Source: Sinimarinibacterium flocculans
GTDB taxonomy: Bacteria > Pseudomonadota > Gammaproteobacteria > Nevskiales > Nevskiaceae
Direction: 5' to 3'
DNA length: 64,000 bases
Assembly (NCBI RefSeq): GCF_003201205.1
Contig: NZ_QICN01000002.1
Span: 421,780 to 485,779 of the forward strand
This document shows positions 17,597-25,319 of the stretch, piece by piece. Every line of letters starts with the position of its first letter. Position 1 is the stretch's first letter. Both the position numbers and the translations under genes were made by a program. The notes under the pieces were generated by a model that did no database searches, was not told the DNA's origin, and saw only the letters and a program-made list of their open reading frames with translations.

Positions 17597-18799
17597 TTAC
17601 GGCAACTCGAACAAGCCCGCCGCCCCCATGCCGCCGCCGATGCACATCGTCACGACGACGTGCCTGACGCCGCGGCGGCGCCCCTCGATCAGCGCATGCA
17701 TGACCATGCGCGCCCCCGACATGCCGAACGGATGGCCGATCGCGATCGCGCCGCCATCCACATTGAGCCTGTCCTGCGGGATGCCGAGCGTGTCGCGGCA
17801 GTACAGCACCTGGCTCGCGAAGGCCTCGTTGAGTTCCCACAGACCGATGTCCGCCACCTTGAGTCCATGCTGCGCGAGCAGCTTCGGCACCGCGTAGACC
17901 GGCCCGATGCCCATCTCGTCCGGCTTGCAGCCGGCGACGGCGATGCCGCGATAGATGCCCAGCGGCCTCAGCCCGCGGTCCTGCGCCGTCTTGCCGCTCA
18001 TCACCACCACGGCCGCCGCGCCATCCGACAGCTGCGAGGCGTTGCCGGCGGTGATGAACTGGCCTTCCTTGACGAAATGGCCGTTCTTCCACACCGGCTT
18101 GAGTGCATTCAGGCCTTCGAGCGTGGTCTCGGCGCGATTGCCCTCGTCCTTGCCCAGGGTCACCGACTGCTTGCCGGTCGGATGGCCTTCCTTGTCGTAG
18201 AGCTGCCTGTCGACGGTGATCGGCACGATCTCGTCGTCGTAGCGACCGGCGGCCTGCGCCGCGGCGGTGCGCTGCTGGCTGTGCAGGCTGTATTCGTCCT
18301 GCGCGGCACGCGAGATCTTGTAGCGCTCGGCGACGATCTCCGCCGTCTCGATCATCTGGATGTACGCCGTCGGCGCCGCCGCAAGCACCGCGTCGGAAAC
18401 GAAGCGGTAGCTGTTCTTGTGCTTGTTCTGCACCAGCGAGATCGACTCCAGACCGCCGGCGACGACGATGTCCTGCTCGCCGGCGAGGATGTTCTTGGCG
18501 GCGAAGCCGATCGCCATCAGCCCCGAGCCGCACTGGCGGTCGAGGGTCATGCCCGGCACGGACTCCGGCAGGCCACCGGTATAGGCGCACAGCCGGCCGA
18601 GGTTGTAGGCCTGCGTGCCCTGCTGCGCGGCGCAGCCGAGGATGACGTCGTCGACCTCCTTCGGATCGATGCCGGCGCGCGCCACCGCGTGCCTGACCAC
18701 ATGGCCGCCGAGCACCGGCGCCTCGGTGTCGTTGAACGCGCCGCGATAGGCCTTGCCGATGCCGGTGCGGGCGACGGAAACGATGACAGCTTGATTCAT
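17597..18799 (-). CDS. Thiolase family acetyl-CoA acyltransferase
   Basis: A 400-residue thiolase expected to cleave a 3-ketoacyl-CoA with CoA. All three catalytic elements are present: C90 in DRQCGSG, His in GHPFGMSG, and the second Cys in CIGGGMG near the C-terminus. NEAFA is also present. It differs clearly from the FadA6-like thiolase further along. The ATG is placed where the family N-terminus ([16 protein letters not shown]) begins; upstream in-frame sequence is unrelated. It follows ipdF and maoC in the same direction, so these three supply dehydrogenase, hydratase and thiolase activities. The chain it shortens is unknown. Confidence 0.9.
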   Translation of the reverse strand: MNQAVIVSVARTGIGKAYRGAFNDTEAPVLGGHVVRHAVARAGIDPKEVDDVILGCAAQQGTQAYNLGRLCAYTGGLPESVPGMTLDRQCGSGLMAIGFAAKNILAGEQDIVVAGGLESISLVQNKHKNSYRFVSDAVLAAAPTAYIQMIETAEIVAERYKISRAAQDEYSLHSQQRTAAAQAAGRYDDEIVPITVDRQLYDKEGHPTGKQSVTLGKDEGNRAETTLEGLNALKPVWKNGHFVKEGQFITAGNASQLSDGAAAVVVMSGKTAQDRGLRPLGIYRGIAVAGCKPDEMGIGPVYAVPKLLAQHGLKVADIGLWELNEAFASQVLYCRDTLGIPQDRLNVDGGAIAIGHPFGMSGARMVMHALIEGRRRGVRHVVVTMCIGGGMGAAGLFELP

Positions 18800-18901
18800 G
18801 GCAGGTTCTGGCCGTGCGGGCTGGACGATGACCGCGTGCATCGCCCGAGGCGCGCACGACGGTCCGCCTAAGCTATGCGGGGCGGCCGCGCCCCGCTTCA
18901 T

Positions 18902-19360
18902 TCAAAAGTAGTAGCGCGAAATCGTGTCGACGACGCAGGCCGGCTTGGCCTCGTTCTCGATCTCGACGGTCAGGCGCAAGGTCGACTGCAGGCCACCGTC
19001 CCTAGCGCGCTCCACCGCCACCAGTTCGCCACGACCGCGGATGCGCGCGCCAACGCGCACCGGCGCCGGAAAGCGCACCTTGTCGCAGCCGTAGTTCACG
19101 CCCATCTTCATGTTGCGCACCTCGATCAGCTGCGGCATGAAGCGCGCTGCCAGCGACAAGGTGAGATAACCGTGTGCGACGCAGGCGCCGAAGGGGCCGT
19201 CCTTGGCCTTGACCGGATCGACGTGGATCCATTGATGGTCGTCGGTCGCGTCGGCGAACAGGTTCACGCGCTCCTGCGTGACCGGCATCCACTCGGTGAC
19301 GCCGAGGTCGCGGCCGACTGCGGCCAGCAGGGCATCTGCTGAATCGAAGACGATGGGCAT
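18902..19360 (-). CDS. MaoC-type (R)-specific enoyl-CoA hydratase
   Basis: A 152-residue single hotdog protein. The complete hydratase-2 motif is present, with Asp and His in FADATDDHQWIHVDPVKAK and the following GPFGACVAHGYLTLSL. It should add water to a trans-2-enoyl-CoA. One base separates its start from the ipdF stop, so the two are co-translated. Small MaoC hydratases often act in steroid side-chain or fatty-acyl beta-oxidation; which one applies here is not shown by the sequence. Confidence 0.88.
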   Translation of the reverse strand: MPIVFDSADALLAAVGRDLGVTEWMPVTQERVNLFADATDDHQWIHVDPVKAKDGPFGACVAHGYLTLSLAARFMPQLIEVRNMKMGVNYGCDKVRFPAPVRVGARIRGRGELVAVERARDGGLQSTLRLTVEIENEAKPACVVDTISRYYF

Positions 19361-19361
19361 G

Positions 19362-20159
19362 TCAGGCTCTCTGGCTGGAGGCGGAAATCACTTCGCCAAC
19401 GAGGTAGGACGCATAGTCCGAAGCGAGGAACACCATCACGTTGGCGATCTCCCAGGCCTCGGCGCCGCGGCCGAAGGCTTCGCGGCTGGCCAGCTGCGTC
19501 AACAGCTCCTCGGGCGCGCTCTTGCGCAGATGGTCGTGGAACACGATCGACGGCGACACCGCGTTGATGCGCACGCCGAACTCGGCGGCTTCCAGCGCCG
19601 CGCAGCGCGTCAGCGCCATCACCCCGGCCTTGGCCGCGGCGTAGTGCGCCTGCTCGGTCTGCGCGCGCCAGCCGAGCACCGAGGCGTTGTTGACGATTGC
19701 GCCGCGCCCGCGCGGCTGCATCTTGCGCAGCATCGCGCGGGTCATGCGGAAGGTGCCGTTGAGGGTCACGTCGAGGACGCGCAGCCACTCTTCGTCGCTC
19801 ATGTCGACGATGCGCTGGCTGCCGCCAAGGCCGGCGTTGTTGATCAGCACGTCGACGCCGCCGAGCCTGTCCTCGGCCATGTCGACCAGCGCCTGGACCT
19901 CGGCCTCCTGCGTGACGTTGCAGACCTGGCCGTGGATCACGGCCTGCGGAAACTCCTTCGCCAGCGCCTGCGCGGCCTCCGCGGTGCGGCGCGGATGCAT
20001 GTCCGACAGCACCAGGCCGCGCGCACCTTCCTCGAGGCAGCGCTTCGCCGTCGAGAAACCGATGCCGGCGCCGGCCGCCGCGGTGATCAGCACGGACCTG
20101 CCGGCCAGCAGGCCATGCGGCGGCACATAGGACGGCGGCGGAACGACGATTCGACTCAT
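19362..20159 (-). CDS. ipdF: IpdF-like hydroxy-HIP-CoA dehydrogenase (SDR)
   Basis: A 265-residue SDR very like M. tuberculosis IpdF (Rv3559c), which oxidises the 5-hydroxyl of the hydroindane-propionyl-CoA intermediates in steroid C/D-ring breakdown. The cofactor motif is TAAAGAGIG (26-34), an unusual form shared with IpdF. NNAG is at 107-110, the catalytic Ser in NNASVLGWRAQ, and Y173/K177 in HYAAAKAGVMALTRC. The tail EAFGRGAEAWEIANVMVFLASDYASYL also matches IpdF closely from memory. The chosen ATG (MSRIVV) gives the family length. It is separated from the main HIP operon by about 10 kb and sits with maoC and a thiolase downstream of the alkB-RND block. Confidence 0.88.
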   Translation of the reverse strand: MSRIVVPPPSYVPPHGLLAGRSVLITAAAGAGIGFSTAKRCLEEGARGLVLSDMHPRRTAEAAQALAKEFPQAVIHGQVCNVTQEAEVQALVDMAEDRLGGVDVLINNAGLGGSQRIVDMSDEEWLRVLDVTLNGTFRMTRAMLRKMQPRGRGAIVNNASVLGWRAQTEQAHYAAAKAGVMALTRCAALEAAEFGVRINAVSPSIVFHDHLRKSAPEELLTQLASREAFGRGAEAWEIANVMVFLASDYASYLVGEVISASSQRA

Positions 20160-20268
20160 GCGGGCTCCTTGGCAGGCCCGCAGTGTGCGCACCCGGGCCG
20201 GGCCCGGCTTCGCCCGGAAGGACGAGGCCGCCGCCGCTCGTCCGCGGCCGCGCGGTCGCGGGTACCTG

Positions 20269-21273
20269 CTACGGCTTCACCGCCCAGCGGCGGACGCCGG
20301 CGTCGCCGACGGTGATCAGCTCGCCGTTGCCGAGCACGAGCAGGTCGGCGAAGGCCGTCGCCTCGATCGACATCGCCGCGGCGCCGGCCGGCGCCTCACC
20401 GTTTTCCAGCGCCTGCAGTTGCAGCTCGCGGGCGGTGCCGTCCGCCGCGACGCCGATCACCGATGCGTTGAAACCGGCGAGCGCGTACCCGTCGCCGCGC
20501 TCGGCGATGCCGAACACGGACTGCTCGGAGCCGGTTTCGATGCGTTCCCACGCGCCGGCAGCGACATCCGCGCAGCGGAAACTGTTGCCGCGCAGGCCAC
20601 CGACGATGGCGCCGTGCTCACCGTAAGGACGCACGGCGAACAGAGAACCCTCGTACGGAAACTCGCCGCGTTCCCAGGTCTGGCCCTCGTCCTGGGATGT
20701 CGCGATCAGGCCGGCCTCGCCGACGATGAGCAGCCGGCCATCATTCAGGCGCGCGATCGCGTTGAGGTGCATGCCTTCCTCGGTCAGCACGTTCTCGGCG
20801 GCCGCCCAGGTCTCGCCGCCGTCGGCACTGGTCAGCAGCGTGCCGTAGGCGCCCAGCGCGAGGCCGCGCCGGCTGTCGAGGAACATCACGGCGAGCAAGG
20901 CCTCACCGGCCGCATCGAAGTGGCGGATGGCCCAGGTCTCGCCGCCATCCGTGGTCTTGAGCACGGTCGCATCGTGGCCCACGGCCCAGCCGGTCTGCGC
21001 ATCGAGGAACGCGACCTGGGTCAGCAGGCTGCTGACCGGCGACGCAACCTGCCGCCAGCGCGCGCCGTCGTCGTCGGACAGCAGGATGTGTCCGCGCGCA
21101 CCGACCGCGACCAGCCGCTGCGCGCCGGCACGGGTGATCGCGGTGAGCAGGCTCTGCTCGGCGCGTGGCGCGATCTCGGCCGGCATCGGCGTGGCCTCGG
21201 CCGCTGTCGCGGCAGGGCCGCCGACGCTGCAGGCCAGCAGCAACGCGTGCGCGAACAGGTGGGGGACTCTCAT
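20269..21273 (-). CDS. YCF48-like propeller protein, secreted (copy 1)
   Basis: A 334-residue protein with a signal peptide (HLFAHALLLACSVGGPAATAAEA). Asp-box repeats follow (SDDDGARW, TTDGGETW, SADGGETW, SQDEGQTW), predicting a periplasmic six- or seven-bladed propeller. Unlike the other copy it has no membrane anchor. It is 13 bases after the DUF1302 gene, the usual order for this module (RND, DUF1329, DUF1302, YCF48). No enzymatic residues are recognisable. A scaffold or substrate-handling role between the outer and inner membrane is inference. Confidence 0.8.
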   Translation of the reverse strand: MRVPHLFAHALLLACSVGGPAATAAEATPMPAEIAPRAEQSLLTAITRAGAQRLVAVGARGHILLSDDDGARWRQVASPVSSLLTQVAFLDAQTGWAVGHDATVLKTTDGGETWAIRHFDAAGEALLAVMFLDSRRGLALGAYGTLLTSADGGETWAAAENVLTEEGMHLNAIARLNDGRLLIVGEAGLIATSQDEGQTWERGEFPYEGSLFAVRPYGEHGAIVGGLRGNSFRCADVAAGAWERIETGSEQSVFGIAERGDGYALAGFNASVIGVAADGTARELQLQALENGEAPAGAAAMSIEATAFADLLVLGNGELITVGDAGVRRWAVKP

Positions 21274-21286
21274 CGGCGGGGCCTTC

Positions 21287-23785
21287 TTAGAACTGCAGCT
21301 TGAGGAAGAAACCGAGATTGTCCCGGTCGCGATACACGTTGTTGCTGCCGGCGCCGAAGAAGCTGTTGTACGCGATGGTGAACGCGAACGCCTTCTCGTA
21401 GCGCGTCTCGAGCAGGAAGTTCAGCGACTTGCGTCCTTCGACGAAATTGCCCGCCGGCCCCGGCGCATTGCCCTGCAGATCGTGCTGCCAGATGAACAGC
21501 GGCTGCACACTGATGCCCGGCAGCACCGACTCGTAGCTGATGCGTCCGACGATGCGGTAGCCCCAAGAGAATTCGTCGGCAAAGGCGTCGCGTCGCGCCT
21601 GGAACGGATTGAAGCGCAGGCCGTCCGGGCCGACCGAGCAGCTTGGATTGGTCGAGCAGGCAAGCCGTGAACCGTCGGCGCCGCTGCCGTCGGCGCCGGC
21701 GCTGGCGTGGGTCGTGGTGTAGGCGGGGCCTTCAATCTGCAGCTCGTCGAAGTCCGGCATGTTGAGCACGTGCGTGGCGGCGACCTCGTAGATCAGGATC
21801 ACCTGGTCGGCGCCGATCCAGTTCTCGGAGGTGCCGAGCACGCGCGTCGCGCCGAGGTTGTACTGCGCGACCTTGCCCGGAATCCAGCCCTGGATATAGC
21901 TGTTCGGCGGCGTCTCGCCGACCGCGACGCCGCGGTACGGCATGATGAAGTTCGGGAATGAACGCGCCGAACCGGGTGCTGCGCCGACGGCGAGATTGAT
22001 GGTGTCGGGATACGGATTGACGTAGTCGTCATCCGTACCGACGTTGAAGTCATTGTTCTCGTAGACCACATAGTTGCCGTTTTCGTCGAAACCGAGGCCT
22101 GCGCGCGCACCGGCGCAGCCGAGCGATGCGTCGTGGCAGCGCGTCAACGTCGGACCGAAGGCGGCGAAGGCCAGATCGATGACCGCCACCTGCAAGGGTA
22201 CGTTGGGACGGTACGAAATCTCGCCCTGGAACGAGTACTCGCCAAAGGTCGTCGTGAAGTCCACACCGAACATGCGCAGGTCTTCCGGATACTCGATCTG
22301 GATGCGCGCCGAGTCGAACGGCACCGCGCTGGACTGCGGCTGACCTGGACGCGGCAGCAGCAAACTGCCGAGTCCACGCAATACGGTCGGCAGATCGAGA
22401 CTGACGCCCAGATCGCCGAGCACGGCCGGCCGCTGCAACAGCAGCGACGTGAAGTCGGTGAGGAAGGCGGCGTTGCCAGCGACCGGCAGGTTGGGGCAGG
22501 CCTCGAGGAACTCCAGAGAGTTGGTTGCGTCGATCTGCCGTGTGTTGCCTTCGCGGCGCGCACAGCTCGCATCGGTGGAGTAGAAACTCACGTATGGCAG
22601 CTTCGAGTGGTAGTTCATCGCATAGAAGCCGAACTCGGTGCCGTTATTGATCTCGTCCGAGTAGAACTTCAGCGAGATGCCGTACTGGCCCGAGTCGCTG
22701 GCCTCATTGTCCGGCAGACGCGGAATCGTCAGCGACGTCGGCGTGATCAGCGTCAGCGGATTGTCGAGCGGGTTGCCGACCATGTCCGGATCGTCGGCCG
22801 AACCACCGAAGGCCGCGTTGACGCTGCCGCGCAGATTGTCGGTGCCCAAATCGGCGAAGGACATGAAGCTGCCCGGCGTCGGAATCTCGATCGGCGCCCA
22901 CTCGAACTGGTAATAGGCCTCCAGCGTCAGGCCCTGCGCGACCTCGGTGCTGGCGCGCACCATGCCGACCGGCACGAACAGCTCCTCGAGCAGGCCGAAG
23001 CCGAGGCGGTACAGCGAGTTCGCGTTGACCGGCTGTGCCTGGTTGACGCTGTTGACGACGGCCACCGTGCTCTGACCCCAGTTCACGGTCTGGCGGCCGA
23101 TGCGGAAGGTCACGTCGCGCGTGCCATCAGCGTAGGGAATGCTGCCGAAGAAGTTGACGTCGAGCAGGTCGTAGCGCAGGCCGATCTCGCGCGCCTCCGC
23201 CTCGTCGCGATCGGCGCGTACCACACCGCCGGTGCCGTAGACGCGCGGGAAGTAGCGGTTGGCCGCGGCATCGTCGGTGATGCCGACCTGGCCGGCATTC
23301 TCGGCCGTGATCTTGTTCGGGCTGAAGGTCTCGAAGTCGTGGTAGTTCACCGGGTCGTAGATGCCGATGCCACGCAGGAAGATGCCGTAGTTGCCGAACA
23401 GGAAACGGAAGTCCTGGCTGATCTTCAGCGGTGCCTGGGTGATGTCGCCGCGCGCATAGTTCAGGTTGCCGTCGTCGAAGTTGATCGACGCCATGCCTGG
23501 CGCCATCACCAGCCGCTCTGCCGGATGGGTCTGCGTGCGATGCAGGCCCTGGCAGGACTGGAACGCGCCGGCACAGACATCGGGGTCGAGATTCGACTTG
23601 CCGATGAGGTCCGCCGCCGGATCCTGCAGGCGCCACGACGCGCCGAAGGTGACGGTGTTGTTGAGCACCGCATCGATCCGCTCACCGAACAGATCGAAGC
23701 TGTACTCCAGGGCCGAGGCCGGCCCGCTCACGCCCAGGGCCAGTGCGCATGCCGCGCAGCCAGCCAGCGTCTTGATGCTGCTCAT
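21287..23785 (-). CDS. DUF1302 outer-membrane beta-barrel protein
   Basis: An 832-residue protein with signal peptide (TLAGCAACALALGVSGPASA). It is built of alternating amphipathic strands with Tyr/Phe girdles and ends in a terminal aromatic residue (NLGFFLKLQF), the signal for outer-membrane insertion. Start and middle match the DUF1302 family (LNNTVTFGASWRLQDP; DVTFRIGRQTVNWGQSTV). DUF1302 proteins occur in hydrocarbon and steroid degraders next to DUF1329, RND and YCF48 genes and are presumed lipid-linked outer-membrane proteins. No substrate has been assigned. It lies 91 bases after the DUF1329 gene, across a strong hairpin. Confidence 0.85.
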   Translation of the reverse strand: MSSIKTLAGCAACALALGVSGPASALEYSFDLFGERIDAVLNNTVTFGASWRLQDPAADLIGKSNLDPDVCAGAFQSCQGLHRTQTHPAERLVMAPGMASINFDDGNLNYARGDITQAPLKISQDFRFLFGNYGIFLRGIGIYDPVNYHDFETFSPNKITAENAGQVGITDDAAANRYFPRVYGTGGVVRADRDEAEAREIGLRYDLLDVNFFGSIPYADGTRDVTFRIGRQTVNWGQSTVAVVNSVNQAQPVNANSLYRLGFGLLEELFVPVGMVRASTEVAQGLTLEAYYQFEWAPIEIPTPGSFMSFADLGTDNLRGSVNAAFGGSADDPDMVGNPLDNPLTLITPTSLTIPRLPDNEASDSGQYGISLKFYSDEINNGTEFGFYAMNYHSKLPYVSFYSTDASCARREGNTRQIDATNSLEFLEACPNLPVAGNAAFLTDFTSLLLQRPAVLGDLGVSLDLPTVLRGLGSLLLPRPGQPQSSAVPFDSARIQIEYPEDLRMFGVDFTTTFGEYSFQGEISYRPNVPLQVAVIDLAFAAFGPTLTRCHDASLGCAGARAGLGFDENGNYVVYENNDFNVGTDDDYVNPYPDTINLAVGAAPGSARSFPNFIMPYRGVAVGETPPNSYIQGWIPGKVAQYNLGATRVLGTSENWIGADQVILIYEVAATHVLNMPDFDELQIEGPAYTTTHASAGADGSGADGSRLACSTNPSCSVGPDGLRFNPFQARRDAFADEFSWGYRIVGRISYESVLPGISVQPLFIWQHDLQGNAPGPAGNFVEGRKSLNFLLETRYEKAFAFTIAYNSFFGAGSNNVYRDRDNLGFFLKLQF

Positions 23786-23821
23786 GTGTCGTGTTCTCCC
23801 GGAACTGCGCTTCGCACCGGA

Positions 23822-23853
23822 ACCGGCGTGCGGTCGGATGCCCGCACGCCGGT
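23822..23853 (-). other. Stable 12-bp intergenic hairpin
   Basis: Perfect inverted repeat with arms ACCGGCGTGCGG and CCGCACGCCGGT and an 8-base loop, between the DUF1329 and DUF1302 genes of one operon. No T-run follows on the transcribed strand, so it is not a standard terminator. An mRNA-stabilising or processing role is possible. Confidence 0.6.
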
Positions 23854-23876
23854 CCCCTTCTTGGATCGCGGATGGC

Positions 23877-25247
23877 TTACTTCGACGCGCGGTTCTGCAC
23901 GGTATTGGCTTCGAAGTAGTTGGCCGGATAGGTCGCCGTGCCGTCGTACGGCTGGTCTTCGTTGTTCATCGCGGTGACGAAGTAGCGACCCGAATTGAAG
24001 TGATAGATCACTTCCGGCTGCGTCGTGTGCACGAGCAGGTTGTAGTAGCTGACCAGGTGGCCTTCCTGGAACTGCATCAGCTGGCCCTGCTGGTCGTAGT
24101 TGTCAATCGCGACCACGGTCCAGGTGTCCTCGTCGATGTAGAAGCGGCGGCTCTTGAAGGTGTGCCGCATGTCCGGCTTGTTCTCGGCCTCGACCACCCA
24201 GACGCGGTGCAGCTCGTAGCGCGGCAGATCGGCGTTCAGGTGGTTCGGCTGCGCCATGTCGGCGTACTTCACCGCCGGACCGGCGAGCTTGTTGGCGTTG
24301 TACGGCACGTACATCTCGCGCTTGCCGACCAGCTTCCACGAGAAGCGCTCGAGCACGCCGTTGTACATGTCGACCTGGTCGTAGAACTGGTGACCGTCGG
24401 TGCCCTCGTAGGGGTTGTCGCAGCACACCGCCGGGGCACGGCGGATGCGCTTGAGCGCCGGTGCGTACAGCCACGCCGAACGGCCCTCGGTGCCGAAGCC
24501 GGCCTTCTCGTGCACGAGGATGTAGGTGCCGGCGATACGCGGCGGCGACAGCGTTTCCGACAGGTAACGCAGGAAGTCGGTGCCCGGCTTGAGTTCGTCC
24601 GGCGGGTTCTTCTCGATGTTCGCGTAGTTGAAGGTCACGTCCTCGACGATGCGCGTCACCGAGAACTTGCCGTCCTGCTGGACGATCATCTGGTTGTTGA
24701 AGCGGCGGACGTCGGAGCCGCGGAACTTCACGCGATGATTCCAGATCGGCTCGGCGCCGCTCTTCGGGATCGGGAACGGGAAGCCGACATAGGCGCCGCT
24801 GGGGTTGTCGACGCCCTCGAGCTTGGCGCGCGTGGCGTTCTTGACGGTCTCGTCGAGCACCTTCTGCGGGTAGGTGGCGAGACGGTGCGACGGATAGACG
24901 TTGAGCTTGTAGGTCTGCGGATAACGCCGCAGCAGTTCCTTGTGGCCCTCGGTCAGCTTGCTCTCGTACTGCGCCATGTTCTGCGCGTTGATCGTGAACA
25001 GCGGCTTGTCGCCGTCGATCGCGGGGTTGTTCGGGAACACGCCCTTGCGCGCCTCGCCGGTGCGCTGCGCCGCCGGCTTCCACTCGGGGATGGTGCCGTC
25101 GGCATTGCCGGCGCGCTCGGCGCCGACCGGGGTCAGATCCTTGCCGAGCCTGGCGGCCTCTTCGGCGGAGACGCCGGCGGCCGCGAGGCCGGGCGCCATG
25201 ACCAGCGCCAGGGTCAGCGCCGTTCGCGTGAATGTCGTCTTGTCCAT
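23877..25247 (-). CDS. DUF1329 periplasmic (LolA-like fold) protein
   Basis: A 456-residue exported protein with signal peptide MDKTTFTRTALTLALVMAPG followed by LAAA. The family hallmarks are clear: GKDLTPVGAERAGNADGTIPEW near the N-terminus, NPAIDGDKPLFTIN, RRAPAVCCDNPYEGTDGHQFYDQ, and YDQQGQLMQFQEGHL near the C-terminus. The C-terminal part of DUF1329 is related to LolA/LolB lipoprotein carriers, so it may shuttle a hydrophobic molecule across the periplasm (inference). It sits between the RND transporter and the DUF1302 barrel, exactly the geometry expected of a trans-envelope route. Confidence 0.88.
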   Translation of the reverse strand: MDKTTFTRTALTLALVMAPGLAAAGVSAEEAARLGKDLTPVGAERAGNADGTIPEWKPAAQRTGEARKGVFPNNPAIDGDKPLFTINAQNMAQYESKLTEGHKELLRRYPQTYKLNVYPSHRLATYPQKVLDETVKNATRAKLEGVDNPSGAYVGFPFPIPKSGAEPIWNHRVKFRGSDVRRFNNQMIVQQDGKFSVTRIVEDVTFNYANIEKNPPDELKPGTDFLRYLSETLSPPRIAGTYILVHEKAGFGTEGRSAWLYAPALKRIRRAPAVCCDNPYEGTDGHQFYDQVDMYNGVLERFSWKLVGKREMYVPYNANKLAGPAVKYADMAQPNHLNADLPRYELHRVWVVEAENKPDMRHTFKSRRFYIDEDTWTVVAIDNYDQQGQLMQFQEGHLVSYYNLLVHTTQPEVIYHFNSGRYFVTAMNNEDQPYDGTATYPANYFEANTVQNRASK

Positions 25248-25319
25248 GATGTGCTCACTCCAGGGGTTGCAGTGCCGACAGCGCGCCGGCGGTTTCGTGA
25301 AGAACGCTCGCGCGTCGTG

